Assembly: GCA_018822665.1 (NCBI GenBank)
Contig: JAHJJX010000027.1
Coordinates: 1-64,000 of the forward strand
Source of the DNA: a bacterium
Lineage (GTDB): Bacteria; Campylobacterota; Campylobacteria; Campylobacterales; Sulfurimonadaceae
Direction of reading: 5' to 3'
DNA length: 64,000 bases
Each line of letters begins with the position of its first letter. Position 1 is the first letter of the stretch. The translations under genes were made by a program, and so were the position numbers. The notes beneath the pieces are model-generated. The model was not told the origin of the DNA. It ran no database searches and saw only the letters and a list, made by a program, of their open reading frames with translations. This document shows positions 57,584-64,000 of this stretch, piece by piece.

Positions 57584-58623
57584 AAATTTTAGTTAGCGCC
57601 TTGGAACACTCGGCAAATATACACTTAAAGTCCTTAAAAAAAGAGCTGAGTGATGATGTTGAATTTATAGGAATCTTTGACAGTGAACTTGGAAATTCCA
57701 TCGTAGATTTACGCTCTCTTGCCATTATGGGTTTTGTGGATGCTATAAAAAAATTACGATTTTTCTTCAAACTCAATTCGATTATGGCGAACTTGGCAAA
57801 AGATGCCGATAAGGTTTTGCTTATTGACTCCTCAGGTTTTAACTTGCCTTTGGCTAAAAAAATCAAAAAAAAGTACCCTCAAAAAGAGATAATTTATTAC
57901 ATCCTGCCTCAAGCTTGGGCATGGAAGAAAAAACGCATTTCCGTTTTAGAAAAAACGATTGACCATTTGGCTTCCATCTTGCCTTTTGAAAAAAATTACT
58001 ACTCAAAAAGCGCACCGATTACTTATGTCGGGCACCCGCTTCTTGACATCATTACAAAATTTAAAGAAGAATTAAATCCTCAAGTGAAGCATATAGCCTT
58101 TATGCCGGGAAGTCGCAAAGGTGAGATAAAAAAACTTATGCCTGTTTTTAAAGAGGTGAGAGAAAAACTTGCTCTTGAGGCAACAATTATTATCCCAAAA
58201 CACTTTACTAAAGAAGATATAAATGAACTTTACGGTAACCTTTCAGGTTTTAAAATTGCCCACAATGCATATGAAACTCTCCATGAGGCAGATTTTGCAT
58301 TCATTTGTAGTGGTACAGCAACACTAGAAGCAGCACTCATTGGTATTCCCTTTGTACTGAGCTATATTGCAAAACCATTCGATTATTTTATTGCGAGCAA
58401 ACTTGTCAAACTAAGTCATATTGGACTTAGCAACATCATGTTTACTCAATTTAACAAGAGAGATTTACACCCTGAGTTTATTCAGCAAGATGTAACAGCG
58501 GAGAATCTCATCCAAGCCTATAAAGAGTTAGACAGAAGTACCTTCTTGGATGATTCCAAGAGTCTCAGAGCCTACCTAAAACACGGTAGTTCAAAAAACG
58601 TAGCAAAAATATTACAAAGTTAA
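57580..58623 (+). CDS. lpxB: Lipid A disaccharide synthase
   Basis: A 347-residue GT-B glycosyltransferase that joins UDP-diacyl-glucosamine and lipid X at the inner membrane. Family segments are ILPQAWAWKKKR (~107), YVGHPLLD (~148), FMPGSRKGEIKKL (~170) and CSGTATLEAALIGIPFVLSY (~242). The first motif, usually GExSGD, is ALEHSANIH, a variant usual in Campylobacterota. It opens, after the cytochrome, a run of genes for unusual lipid A sugars. Confidence 0.93.
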   Translation: MKILVSALEHSANIHLKSLKKELSDDVEFIGIFDSELGNSIVDLRSLAIMGFVDAIKKLRFFFKLNSIMANLAKDADKVLLIDSSGFNLPLAKKIKKKYPQKEIIYYILPQAWAWKKKRISVLEKTIDHLASILPFEKNYYSKSAPITYVGHPLLDIITKFKEELNPQVKHIAFMPGSRKGEIKKLMPVFKEVREKLALEATIIIPKHFTKEDINELYGNLSGFKIAHNAYETLHEADFAFICSGTATLEAALIGIPFVLSYIAKPFDYFIASKLVKLSHIGLSNIMFTQFNKRDLHPEFIQQDVTAENLIQAYKELDRSTFLDDSKSLRAYLKHGSSKNVAKILQS

Positions 58624-58636
58624 CTTAGGGGAAAAT

Positions 58637-59743
58637 ATGAAAATAAATTTTATAGACTTACAAGCGCAATACTTGGCATACCAAAGAGAGATAGACAGTG
58701 AAGTTTTAGAAGTTTTCAGTTCGGCACAGTTTATCGGCGGCGAGAAATTAAACAAACTTGAAAATTCACTCTCAACCTATACCGGAGCCAAACATGCCAT
58801 AGGCTGTAGCAGTGGAACCGATGCTCTTTTGCTTGCACTTATGGCTTTAGATATTGGAGCGGGTGATGAGGTTATCACAACTCCTTTTACATTTATTGCA
58901 ACTGCTGAAGTTATAGCTCTTTTAGGTGCCAAATCTGTTTTTGTAGATATCCAAAACGATACGTATAACATAGACCCAAGCAAAATTGAAAATGTTATCA
59001 CGGAAAAAACCAAGGCGATTATTCCTGTTTCTCTTTATGGGCAATGTGCGGACATGGATGCCATCAATGCTATTGCCAAAAAGCACAATCTTCCTGTTAT
59101 TGAAGATGCTTGTCAAAGCTTCGGAGCAACATATAAGGGTAAAAAATCTTGTAATCTTTCAACGATAGGCTGTACAAGCTTTTTCCCATCAAAACCGCTT
59201 GGAGCGTATGGAGACGGTGGAGCTATTTTCACTAACGATGATGACTTGGCAACTAAAATGAGAATGCTCTTAAATCATGGACAAAATGAAAGATATAAAC
59301 ACAAATATATAGGAATAAACGGCCGTCTAGACGCTGTTCAGGCAGCAATTTTAAATGTGAAACTCAAGCATTTTGAAAAAGAAGTTCAAGCAAGAGAAGA
59401 AATAGGCGCAAGATACAGCGATATTCTTGAAGACTCCGGCGTTACTACTCCAAAAATAAGAGAAGAAAATACCAGCGTATATGCCCAATATTCCATCAGG
59501 GTAAAAGACAGAGACGCAATGGTCGCAAAACTAAGTGCAAAAGAGATTCCAACCGCAGTCCATTATCCCGTTCCTTTGCATCTGCAAGAAGCCTTCGCAA
59601 ACTTAGGCTACAAAGCGGGAGATTTTCCTATCAGCGAAGCAGTGGCAACACAGATTATGTCATTGCCGATGAGCCCTTATTTAACTGAAGCCCAACAAGA
59701 TTACATAGCAGATGCTATCAAAGGCAGCGAATGCATAAAATAG
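58637..59743 (+). CDS. gnnB: DegT/DnrJ sugar aminotransferase, GnnB-like
   Basis: A 368-residue PLP enzyme. The phosphate-binding segment is [13 protein letters not shown] (~57), the PLP aspartate is in [11 protein letters not shown] (~157) and the Schiff-base lysine is in [17 protein letters not shown] (~184). With the oxidoreductase right after it (13-bp overlap) it fits the GnnA/GnnB pair, which makes UDP-GlcNAc3N so that lipid A carries amide-linked acyl chains, as known in Campylobacter jejuni. A WbpE-type role in O-antigen sugar synthesis is the alternative. The lpxB gene upstream favours lipid A. Confidence 0.82.
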   Translation: MKINFIDLQAQYLAYQREIDSEVLEVFSSAQFIGGEKLNKLENSLSTYTGAKHAIGCSSGTDALLLALMALDIGAGDEVITTPFTFIATAEVIALLGAKSVFVDIQNDTYNIDPSKIENVITEKTKAIIPVSLYGQCADMDAINAIAKKHNLPVIEDACQSFGATYKGKKSCNLSTIGCTSFFPSKPLGAYGDGGAIFTNDDDLATKMRMLLNHGQNERYKHKYIGINGRLDAVQAAILNVKLKHFEKEVQAREEIGARYSDILEDSGVTTPKIREENTSVYAQYSIRVKDRDAMVAKLSAKEIPTAVHYPVPLHLQEAFANLGYKAGDFPISEAVATQIMSLPMSPYLTEAQQDYIADAIKGSECIK

Positions 59744-60639
59744 CTATCGTTGGTTTAGGTGCTATGGGGAAAAACCATTACCGTATTTTAAAAAACATCA
59801 AAAATGTAAAGATTGTCGCCCTTTGCGATGTAGTTAAAAACGGTGATTTTGAAGAACCTTTTTATACAGGTCTGGACCTTATGCTCGATGAAGCAAAACC
59901 GGAAGCCGTCATCATCGTGACACCTACCTTCTTGCACAAAAATATTGCTCTGGATTGCGCAAACAGAAATATACATATATTTATAGAAAAACCTGCCGCT
60001 TCAAATGTAAAAGATGCGATAGAGATGAGAGATGTGATAGAAGCCAAAGGGATAAAAAGTTGTGTAGGGCATATCGAGAGGTTTAACCCTGTCGTGAAAG
60101 CACTTATGAAAGAGATTGACACGCATGAAATACTCTCTATCTCTATTACACGAAGCGGAGCATTTCCGGAGCGTATTGCGGATGTTGGAATTTTGACGGA
60201 TTTATCCGTCCATGACAGTGACCTCATCCGATTTATAACTAAAAAAGAGATTTTAAGAAGCGCTGTCTTTAAATCTCAAAAAATCCATAAAACGCATGAG
60301 GACAATGCCATCTTGGCATTTGAACTTGAGGGTGAAATTGTAGGCGATATCACAACCAACTGGTTCACCCCTTACAGAAAAAGAAGTATCGTTATTGCAT
60401 GCAGAGAAAACAAAAATTCTAAAATAAAATACTTTGAAGCAGACCTGATATCGCAAACGCTCAAAGAATATATTGGAATGAGTGCAAATTCATATACAAC
60501 AAGAGAGTGTTTTATACAAAGAAGCGATGCGCTTCATGATGAACTTTCAGCTTTTGTGTCTTACCTTCAGACGAACGACAGAGGTTCATTGGCATCCATC
60601 CAAGATAGCATCATCACCCTAGACATTGCGAGTAAATAA
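59731..60639 (+). CDS. gnnA: Gfo/Idh/MocA oxidoreductase, GnnA-like
   Basis: A 302-residue NAD(P)-dependent sugar dehydrogenase. The Rossmann motif is [17 protein letters not shown] at the N-terminus, the catalytic-region EKPAA lies near residue 90, and [13 protein letters not shown] (~110) is a family signature. In the GnnA/GnnB route it oxidises the 3-hydroxyl of UDP-GlcNAc before transamination. It overlaps the aminotransferase gene and is followed by an LpxA-like gene. Confidence 0.83.
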   Translation: MHKIAIVGLGAMGKNHYRILKNIKNVKIVALCDVVKNGDFEEPFYTGLDLMLDEAKPEAVIIVTPTFLHKNIALDCANRNIHIFIEKPAASNVKDAIEMRDVIEAKGIKSCVGHIERFNPVVKALMKEIDTHEILSISITRSGAFPERIADVGILTDLSVHDSDLIRFITKKEILRSAVFKSQKIHKTHEDNAILAFELEGEIVGDITTNWFTPYRKRSIVIACRENKNSKIKYFEADLISQTLKEYIGMSANSYTTRECFIQRSDALHDELSAFVSYLQTNDRGSLASIQDSIITLDIASK

Positions 60640-60640
60640 A

Positions 60641-61390
60641 ATGAAACAAGCTATCTCAATGATACATGAATCCGTAGTGGTTGAAGAGGGTGCGGTAATA
60701 GCCGACGATGTTGTTATCGGGCCTTTTTGTTATATCGGCAAAGATGTTGTCTTGGCATGTGGATGCAAACTCGAGTCCAATATCATCCTCAAGGGGAAGC
60801 TTAGAGTAGATGAGAATGTAAAAATATTCAGTTTTACCACCATTGGAAATGAAAATTCCGATATCAGCATAGGCAAAAAAACACATGTTCGGGAATTCGT
60901 GCAGATAGGTTCCCAAGAAGATGACAATGAAATACCTAAAAAAATACGCATCGGTGATAATAATTTCATCATGGGTTATGTTCAAATACTCAGCGGTGTT
61001 GAACTTGGTGAGTTTTGTATACTTACAAATGCTGTCAGACTTTATGAAAACGTCAAGTGCGAAGAGAGAGTTATCGTTGGCGGGATGAGCACGATTGAAG
61101 CCAACAACACTCTTGGAACAGGAGTGATGATAGGCGGAGCTTCGTATGTAAATCATGATATGCCTCCCTTTACTTTAGTTGAAGGCAACAAAGCAAATGT
61201 CAAAGGATTAAATGTTATCGGGCTTCGAAGAAGACTTGAGAACAAAGATGACATTGAAGACATTAAAGCTATATTTAAAAGAATTTTAGGAAACAGCGTC
61301 AATAAAGAGCTAGCCCAAGAGATAGCTCAAACGCATGAAAATGAGTACGTAAAAAGATTTGCTTCTTTCGTTGCTAGCAGCAACATGTAG
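60641..61390 (+). CDS. LpxA-like left-handed beta-helix protein without catalytic histidines
   Basis: A 249-residue hexapeptide-repeat protein (start ATG 60641; a TTG at 60626 is also open). The repeats (VIGPFCYIGKDV and so on) and the C-terminus GLNVIGLRRRLEN are those of LpxA, the UDP-GlcNAc O-acyltransferase. In E. coli LpxA the catalytic histidine sits in AHIAHD; here the aligned segment reads YVQILSGV. The VHQF histidine segment aligns to STIEANN. So the known acyltransferase residues are missing. With gnnB/gnnA before it, it may be a variant acyltransferase, a sugar N-acetyltransferase, or a non-catalytic paralogue. Confidence 0.72.
   Translation: MKQAISMIHESVVVEEGAVIADDVVIGPFCYIGKDVVLACGCKLESNIILKGKLRVDENVKIFSFTTIGNENSDISIGKKTHVREFVQIGSQEDDNEIPKKIRIGDNNFIMGYVQILSGVELGEFCILTNAVRLYENVKCEERVIVGGMSTIEANNTLGTGVMIGGASYVNHDMPPFTLVEGNKANVKGLNVIGLRRRLENKDDIEDIKAIFKRILGNSVNKELAQEIAQTHENEYVKRFASFVASSNM
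60754..60763 (-). repeat. Copy of TCCACATGCC
   Basis: Ten of eleven bases in the LpxA-like gene, read as L-A-C-G-C. Confidence 0.7.
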
Positions 61391-61415
61391 ATTTTAAATC
61401 ACGCATCAACTTTGT

Positions 61416-61448
61416 TTCCACATGCCGGATTATCTCCGGCATGTGGAA
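61416..61448. terminator. Perfect inverted pair of the 11-mer between convergent genes
   Basis: TTCCACATGCCGGA (61416-61429) and its reverse complement (61435-61448) form a perfect 14-bp stem with a 5-base loop, midway between the LpxA-like stop (61390) and the ppaC stop (61462). It contains two full 11-mers. Such paired uptake sequences act as bidirectional terminators in Neisseria; here the T-run is short. Confidence 0.75.
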
Positions 61449-61461
61449 CGTGCAAAATACA

Positions 61462-62379
61462 CTAGAACTGCGGTTGTAAAAAAGGTATAACTTGTTTTTT
61501 ACGGCTTAAAACACCTTCAAGCCAAGCCTGATTGTTTTCAAGCTTTGTCTTAAAGGCAGTTTCAATCTTGCTGACATCATCACTCAAAGTTAAAAGTCTT
61601 GAACCCTCTTTCATAATGTCCGTTAAAAGAATAACAATGGTATGGAGAGAATTCTCATCTTTCATACGCTGCATATCTTCAAAAAGCTCATCAATTCTAC
61701 TCTCTAAAACAGATATATCCACCATCTCAAGCTGTCCGACACCGACTCGTGTTCCATTCATATCAAACTCTTTGTAATCTCTTGTATTGAGGTTACGAGC
61801 CGACGCACCCTCTACTGCCGATTTTGCTATAAACATCTCCATAGCAAGTGCTTTATAATCTTCCACACCGCAAATAGCGGCAAGCTCTTTGACAGCTTTT
61901 GTATCTACTTTCGTACAAGTAGGTGATTTAAAAATTACAGTATCGCTTAAAATGGCACACATCATCATTCCGGCTATATCTTTTGGAATTTCCACTTTAT
62001 GATAATCGTACATCTCTTTGATAACCGTATTGGAACATCCGATTGGTCTTATCCAGCACTCAAGAGGAGTATCGGTCGTCAAGTCACCAAGCTTATGATG
62101 GTCTACAATCCCCAATATAGTTGCTTGTTTTATATCTTTAGGGGCTTGAGCCAAATCAGAAAAATCGACTAAATAAACTTTTTCACCTGCATAAGATGTC
62201 TTAAGTTCAGGAACTTTCCCTCCGAATTTGCTTAAAATAAATTCAGTTTCATTTGAAATCTCGCCTTGACGCGTTGGAATACAATCTTCCCCGAGTTTAT
62301 TTTTCAAATAAGATAAAGAAATAGCTCCAACAATTGAGTCACTATCCGGGCTAGTGTGTCCAAAAACATATATTGACAT
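61462..62379 (-). CDS. ppaC: Manganese-dependent inorganic pyrophosphatase
   Basis: A 305-residue family II pyrophosphatase of the DHH group. Metal ligands lie in FGHTSPDSDSIVGA, VDFSD (~72) and VDHHKLGD (~92). The C-terminal DHHA2 domain ends with the substrate-binding SRKKQV motif. It hydrolyses pyrophosphate in the cytoplasm with Mn2+ or Co2+. The gene is monocistronic, ending at the motif hairpin. Confidence 0.95.
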   Translation of the reverse strand: MSIYVFGHTSPDSDSIVGAISLSYLKNKLGEDCIPTRQGEISNETEFILSKFGGKVPELKTSYAGEKVYLVDFSDLAQAPKDIKQATILGIVDHHKLGDLTTDTPLECWIRPIGCSNTVIKEMYDYHKVEIPKDIAGMMMCAILSDTVIFKSPTCTKVDTKAVKELAAICGVEDYKALAMEMFIAKSAVEGASARNLNTRDYKEFDMNGTRVGVGQLEMVDISVLESRIDELFEDMQRMKDENSLHTIVILLTDIMKEGSRLLTLSDDVSKIETAFKTKLENNQAWLEGVLSRKKQVIPFLQPQF

Positions 62380-62429
62380 TTTAATAACCTTTAATTTTTT
62401 CGTATTATACTAAAGTTTATTTAGAAACT

Positions 62430-62440
62430 TTCCACATGCC
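62430..62440 (+). repeat. Copy of TTCCACATGCC in an intergenic region
   Basis: Full 11-mer in the gap between the divergent ppaC and cardiolipin synthase genes, 40 bp before the -10-like box. Confidence 0.8.
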
Positions 62441-62479
62441 AAACTTGATCGCATTGTAAAACAAAATTTTAAAAGATGA

Positions 62480-62485
62480 TATAAT
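62480..62485 (+). promoter_or_regulatory. Probable -10 box for cls
   Basis: TATAAT 17 bp before the ATG of the cardiolipin synthase gene, which has GAGGG as ribosome site, so the 5' leader would be very short. Confidence 0.4.
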
Positions 62486-62502
62486 TTATTTGAGGGTTAA
62501 AA

Positions 62503-63888
62503 ATGGATACAGATGTAACAAATATCATTTTATACTATAGTTTCATTCTCGTGGGTGAGCTTTTAATTATCTTGGTGGTGGCGCACATGCTTTACAAAAG
62601 ACGTGCGCCCGCAAGCATGACGGCATGGCTTTTGTTTATGATTTTGGTACCTTATATTGCGGTTGTGCTGTATTTTATTTTCGGATTTAGAAAACGAAAA
62701 AACAGATATAAAAAGGAACATATCAAACTGCAAAAGCGCAGACAAAGTTATCAGACACAAAATCCTATAAATGAAGTTTTAAGAAGTTACGGCATTGCAG
62801 ATGCAAGCGCAAACGAGAATTTCGAGCTTTATACAGATGCACCGAGTGCCTATAAAAAGTTTATGCACTACATCGGGGAAGCAAAAAAATCCATCTACAT
62901 AAGCACCTACATTTTCAAATACGATGATGTCACAAAAAAAATCATAGAAGCACTTATACAAAAAGCAAACGAAGGTGTAGATATCAAAATACTGATAGAT
63001 TCTCTCGGTTCTTGGGAACTTTATTTATTTCAGGGCAAGCTAAAAGAGTTACGAGCTTCAGGCGCAAAGCTTGAATTTTTTATGCCTATCTTTGAAATGC
63101 CCTTGAGAAACTACATTAATCTTAGAAATCATCGAAAAATCTATATCTTTGACAACAAAAAAGTTATGAGCGGCGGTATGAATTTATCTCATGAATACTT
63201 GGGAGAAACAAGGGAAAAATCAAGATGGGAAGATATACTTTTTTTCACACAAGGCTCATCTGCGGAGCTCTTTTTTGAGATATTTGCATCGGACTGGTTT
63301 TATGCTTCATCACAAAAACTGAGTTTTGAAAGAGATGAAATCATAATCAGAGGAGATACCTTCATACAAGTCGTGCCATCAGGACCGGACATGGACAAAG
63401 ACACCCTTTATGAAGCAATTTTATGCGGCATTTACGGTGCCAAAAAGCGAATATGGATTGTCACGCCCTATTTTGTGCCTGACGTATCTTTAATCCAAGC
63501 ACTCATCATTGCCAAACATAAAGGAATAGACGTGAAGCTCATCACTCCCAAAGAGGCAAATTTTCTCTCTGATTTAACACGAAGTTCCTACATGAGAGAA
63601 CTTGAGGAGGTTGGTGTCTATGTTGCCCTTCATAACGGCACTATGCTCCATGCAAAAGCCATCCTCTTTGATGACACGAGTGTAATGCTCGGAAGTGTAA
63701 ACATTGACAACAGAAGCCTGTTTTTAAACTATGAAGTTGCTACTTTTGTTTACTCCAAAAAGGTAATCAACGAAATTGAGTTATGGATGAGAGGGCTCTT
63801 GTCAAACTCTTCAACAGGGGTAAAAGAGGTTTCTGCCTTAAGAAGAATCATAGAAAATTTTATGAGAATGATAGCTCCACAATTATAG
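62503..63888 (+). CDS. cls: Cardiolipin synthase
   Basis: A 461-residue membrane enzyme that condenses two phosphatidylglycerols into cardiolipin. Two N-terminal transmembrane helices (~8-28, 38-58) and a basic stretch (FRKRKNRYKKEH) precede two phospholipase D domains. The HKD motifs are NHRKIYIFDNKKVMSGGMNLS (~224) and MLHAKAILFDDTSVMLGSVNID (~385). Both are intact and the length is typical. Confidence 0.92.
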   Translation: MDTDVTNIILYYSFILVGELLIILVVAHMLYKRRAPASMTAWLLFMILVPYIAVVLYFIFGFRKRKNRYKKEHIKLQKRRQSYQTQNPINEVLRSYGIADASANENFELYTDAPSAYKKFMHYIGEAKKSIYISTYIFKYDDVTKKIIEALIQKANEGVDIKILIDSLGSWELYLFQGKLKELRASGAKLEFFMPIFEMPLRNYINLRNHRKIYIFDNKKVMSGGMNLSHEYLGETREKSRWEDILFFTQGSSAELFFEIFASDWFYASSQKLSFERDEIIIRGDTFIQVVPSGPDMDKDTLYEAILCGIYGAKKRIWIVTPYFVPDVSLIQALIIAKHKGIDVKLITPKEANFLSDLTRSSYMRELEEVGVYVALHNGTMLHAKAILFDDTSVMLGSVNIDNRSLFLNYEVATFVYSKKVINEIELWMRGLLSNSSTGVKEVSALRRIIENFMRMIAPQL

Positions 63889-63896
63889 AGAGAAAA

Positions 63897-64000
63897 ATGT
63901 TTGTACCGAAAAAATCTATCAAATCTTTAAAACATCAAGAGCTATTCTGCAAGGACAGCTTTAATGTTTTATGCTGGAATGTAGCAAAATTGACACTCAA
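63897..64000 (+). CDS. Endonuclease/exonuclease/phosphatase family protein, 5' part only
   Basis: The frame starts ATG 8 bp after the cls stop and runs off the right edge (34 codons seen). The translation contains FNVLCWNVAKLT, the first conserved asparagine segment of the EEP (exonuclease/endonuclease/phosphatase) superfamily. Close spacing suggests co-transcription with cls. Substrate cannot be inferred from this fragment. Confidence 0.55.
   Translation, partial: MFVPKKSIKSLKHQELFCKDSFNVLCWNVAKLTL

Overview
The window looks like a chromosomal segment of a free-living Campylobacterota bacterium, most like Sulfurimonas or a near relative. This rests on low GC content, a FlgS-type flagellar kinase, 'HQWRQPL'-type sensor kinases, a fused ResB-CcsA cytochrome c assembly protein, CZB chemoreceptors, a 3-amino-sugar lipid A cluster and many c-di-GMP proteins. 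The genus is inferred from gene content, not measured.

Layout. 1-2.4 kb: a decayed accessory edge with an open hypothetical gene on the minus strand, gene fragments and a SHOCT-domain protein. 2.7-9.9 kb: a co-directional signalling cassette (REC-PilZ protein, two related sensor kinases, REC-GGDEF-EAL protein, small membrane protein). 9.9-16.6 kb, minus strand: coiled-coil membrane protein, HAD phosphatase, ferrochelatase, DUF2461 protein and CcsBA, a heme/cytochrome c group. 16.6-25 kb, minus strand: GGDEF-EAL protein, chemoreceptor, solitary adenine methyltransferase, small protein, FlgS, M18 aminopeptidase. 25.1-39.3 kb, minus strand: a defence island in which a Wadjet/MksBEF-like condensin (JetA, B and C) is coupled to an Eco57I-like methyltransferase and a PLD-SNF2 helicase, with a JetD-like Toprim gene at the promoter-proximal end and a deletion scar between. 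39.4-45 kb, minus strand: dnaE and a GGDEF sensor. 45.1-51.6 kb, plus strand: PhnD-like binding protein, giant CBS-PAS-GAF-GGDEF-EAL sensor, YraQ-type permease, thioredoxin-like protein. 51.7-64 kb: efp, tgt, a GGDEF-EAL protein, a pseudo-dihydroorotase, cytochrome c, lpxB, a GnnB/GnnA-like pair, an LpxA-like protein, ppaC, cardiolipin synthase and the start of an EEP-family gene.

The most striking signal is not a gene. The 9-mer CCACATGCC (or GGCATGTGG) occurs 25 times, 14 of them as the 11-mer TTCCACATGCC. About 0.1 copies would be expected for the 9-mer by chance at about 35% GC. Copies lie in both orientations, are read as different peptides (PHA, ACG, HV, HMP, GMW), and twice form inverted pairs exactly at gene ends. 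Only one copy lies in the 14-kb defence island. These are hallmarks of DNA uptake sequences as known in Neisseriaceae and Pasteurellaceae. I know of no such system described in Campylobacterota. The proposal is that the lineage marks its own DNA with this motif for natural transformation, while the adjacent Wadjet/R-M island screens plasmids and foreign DNA.
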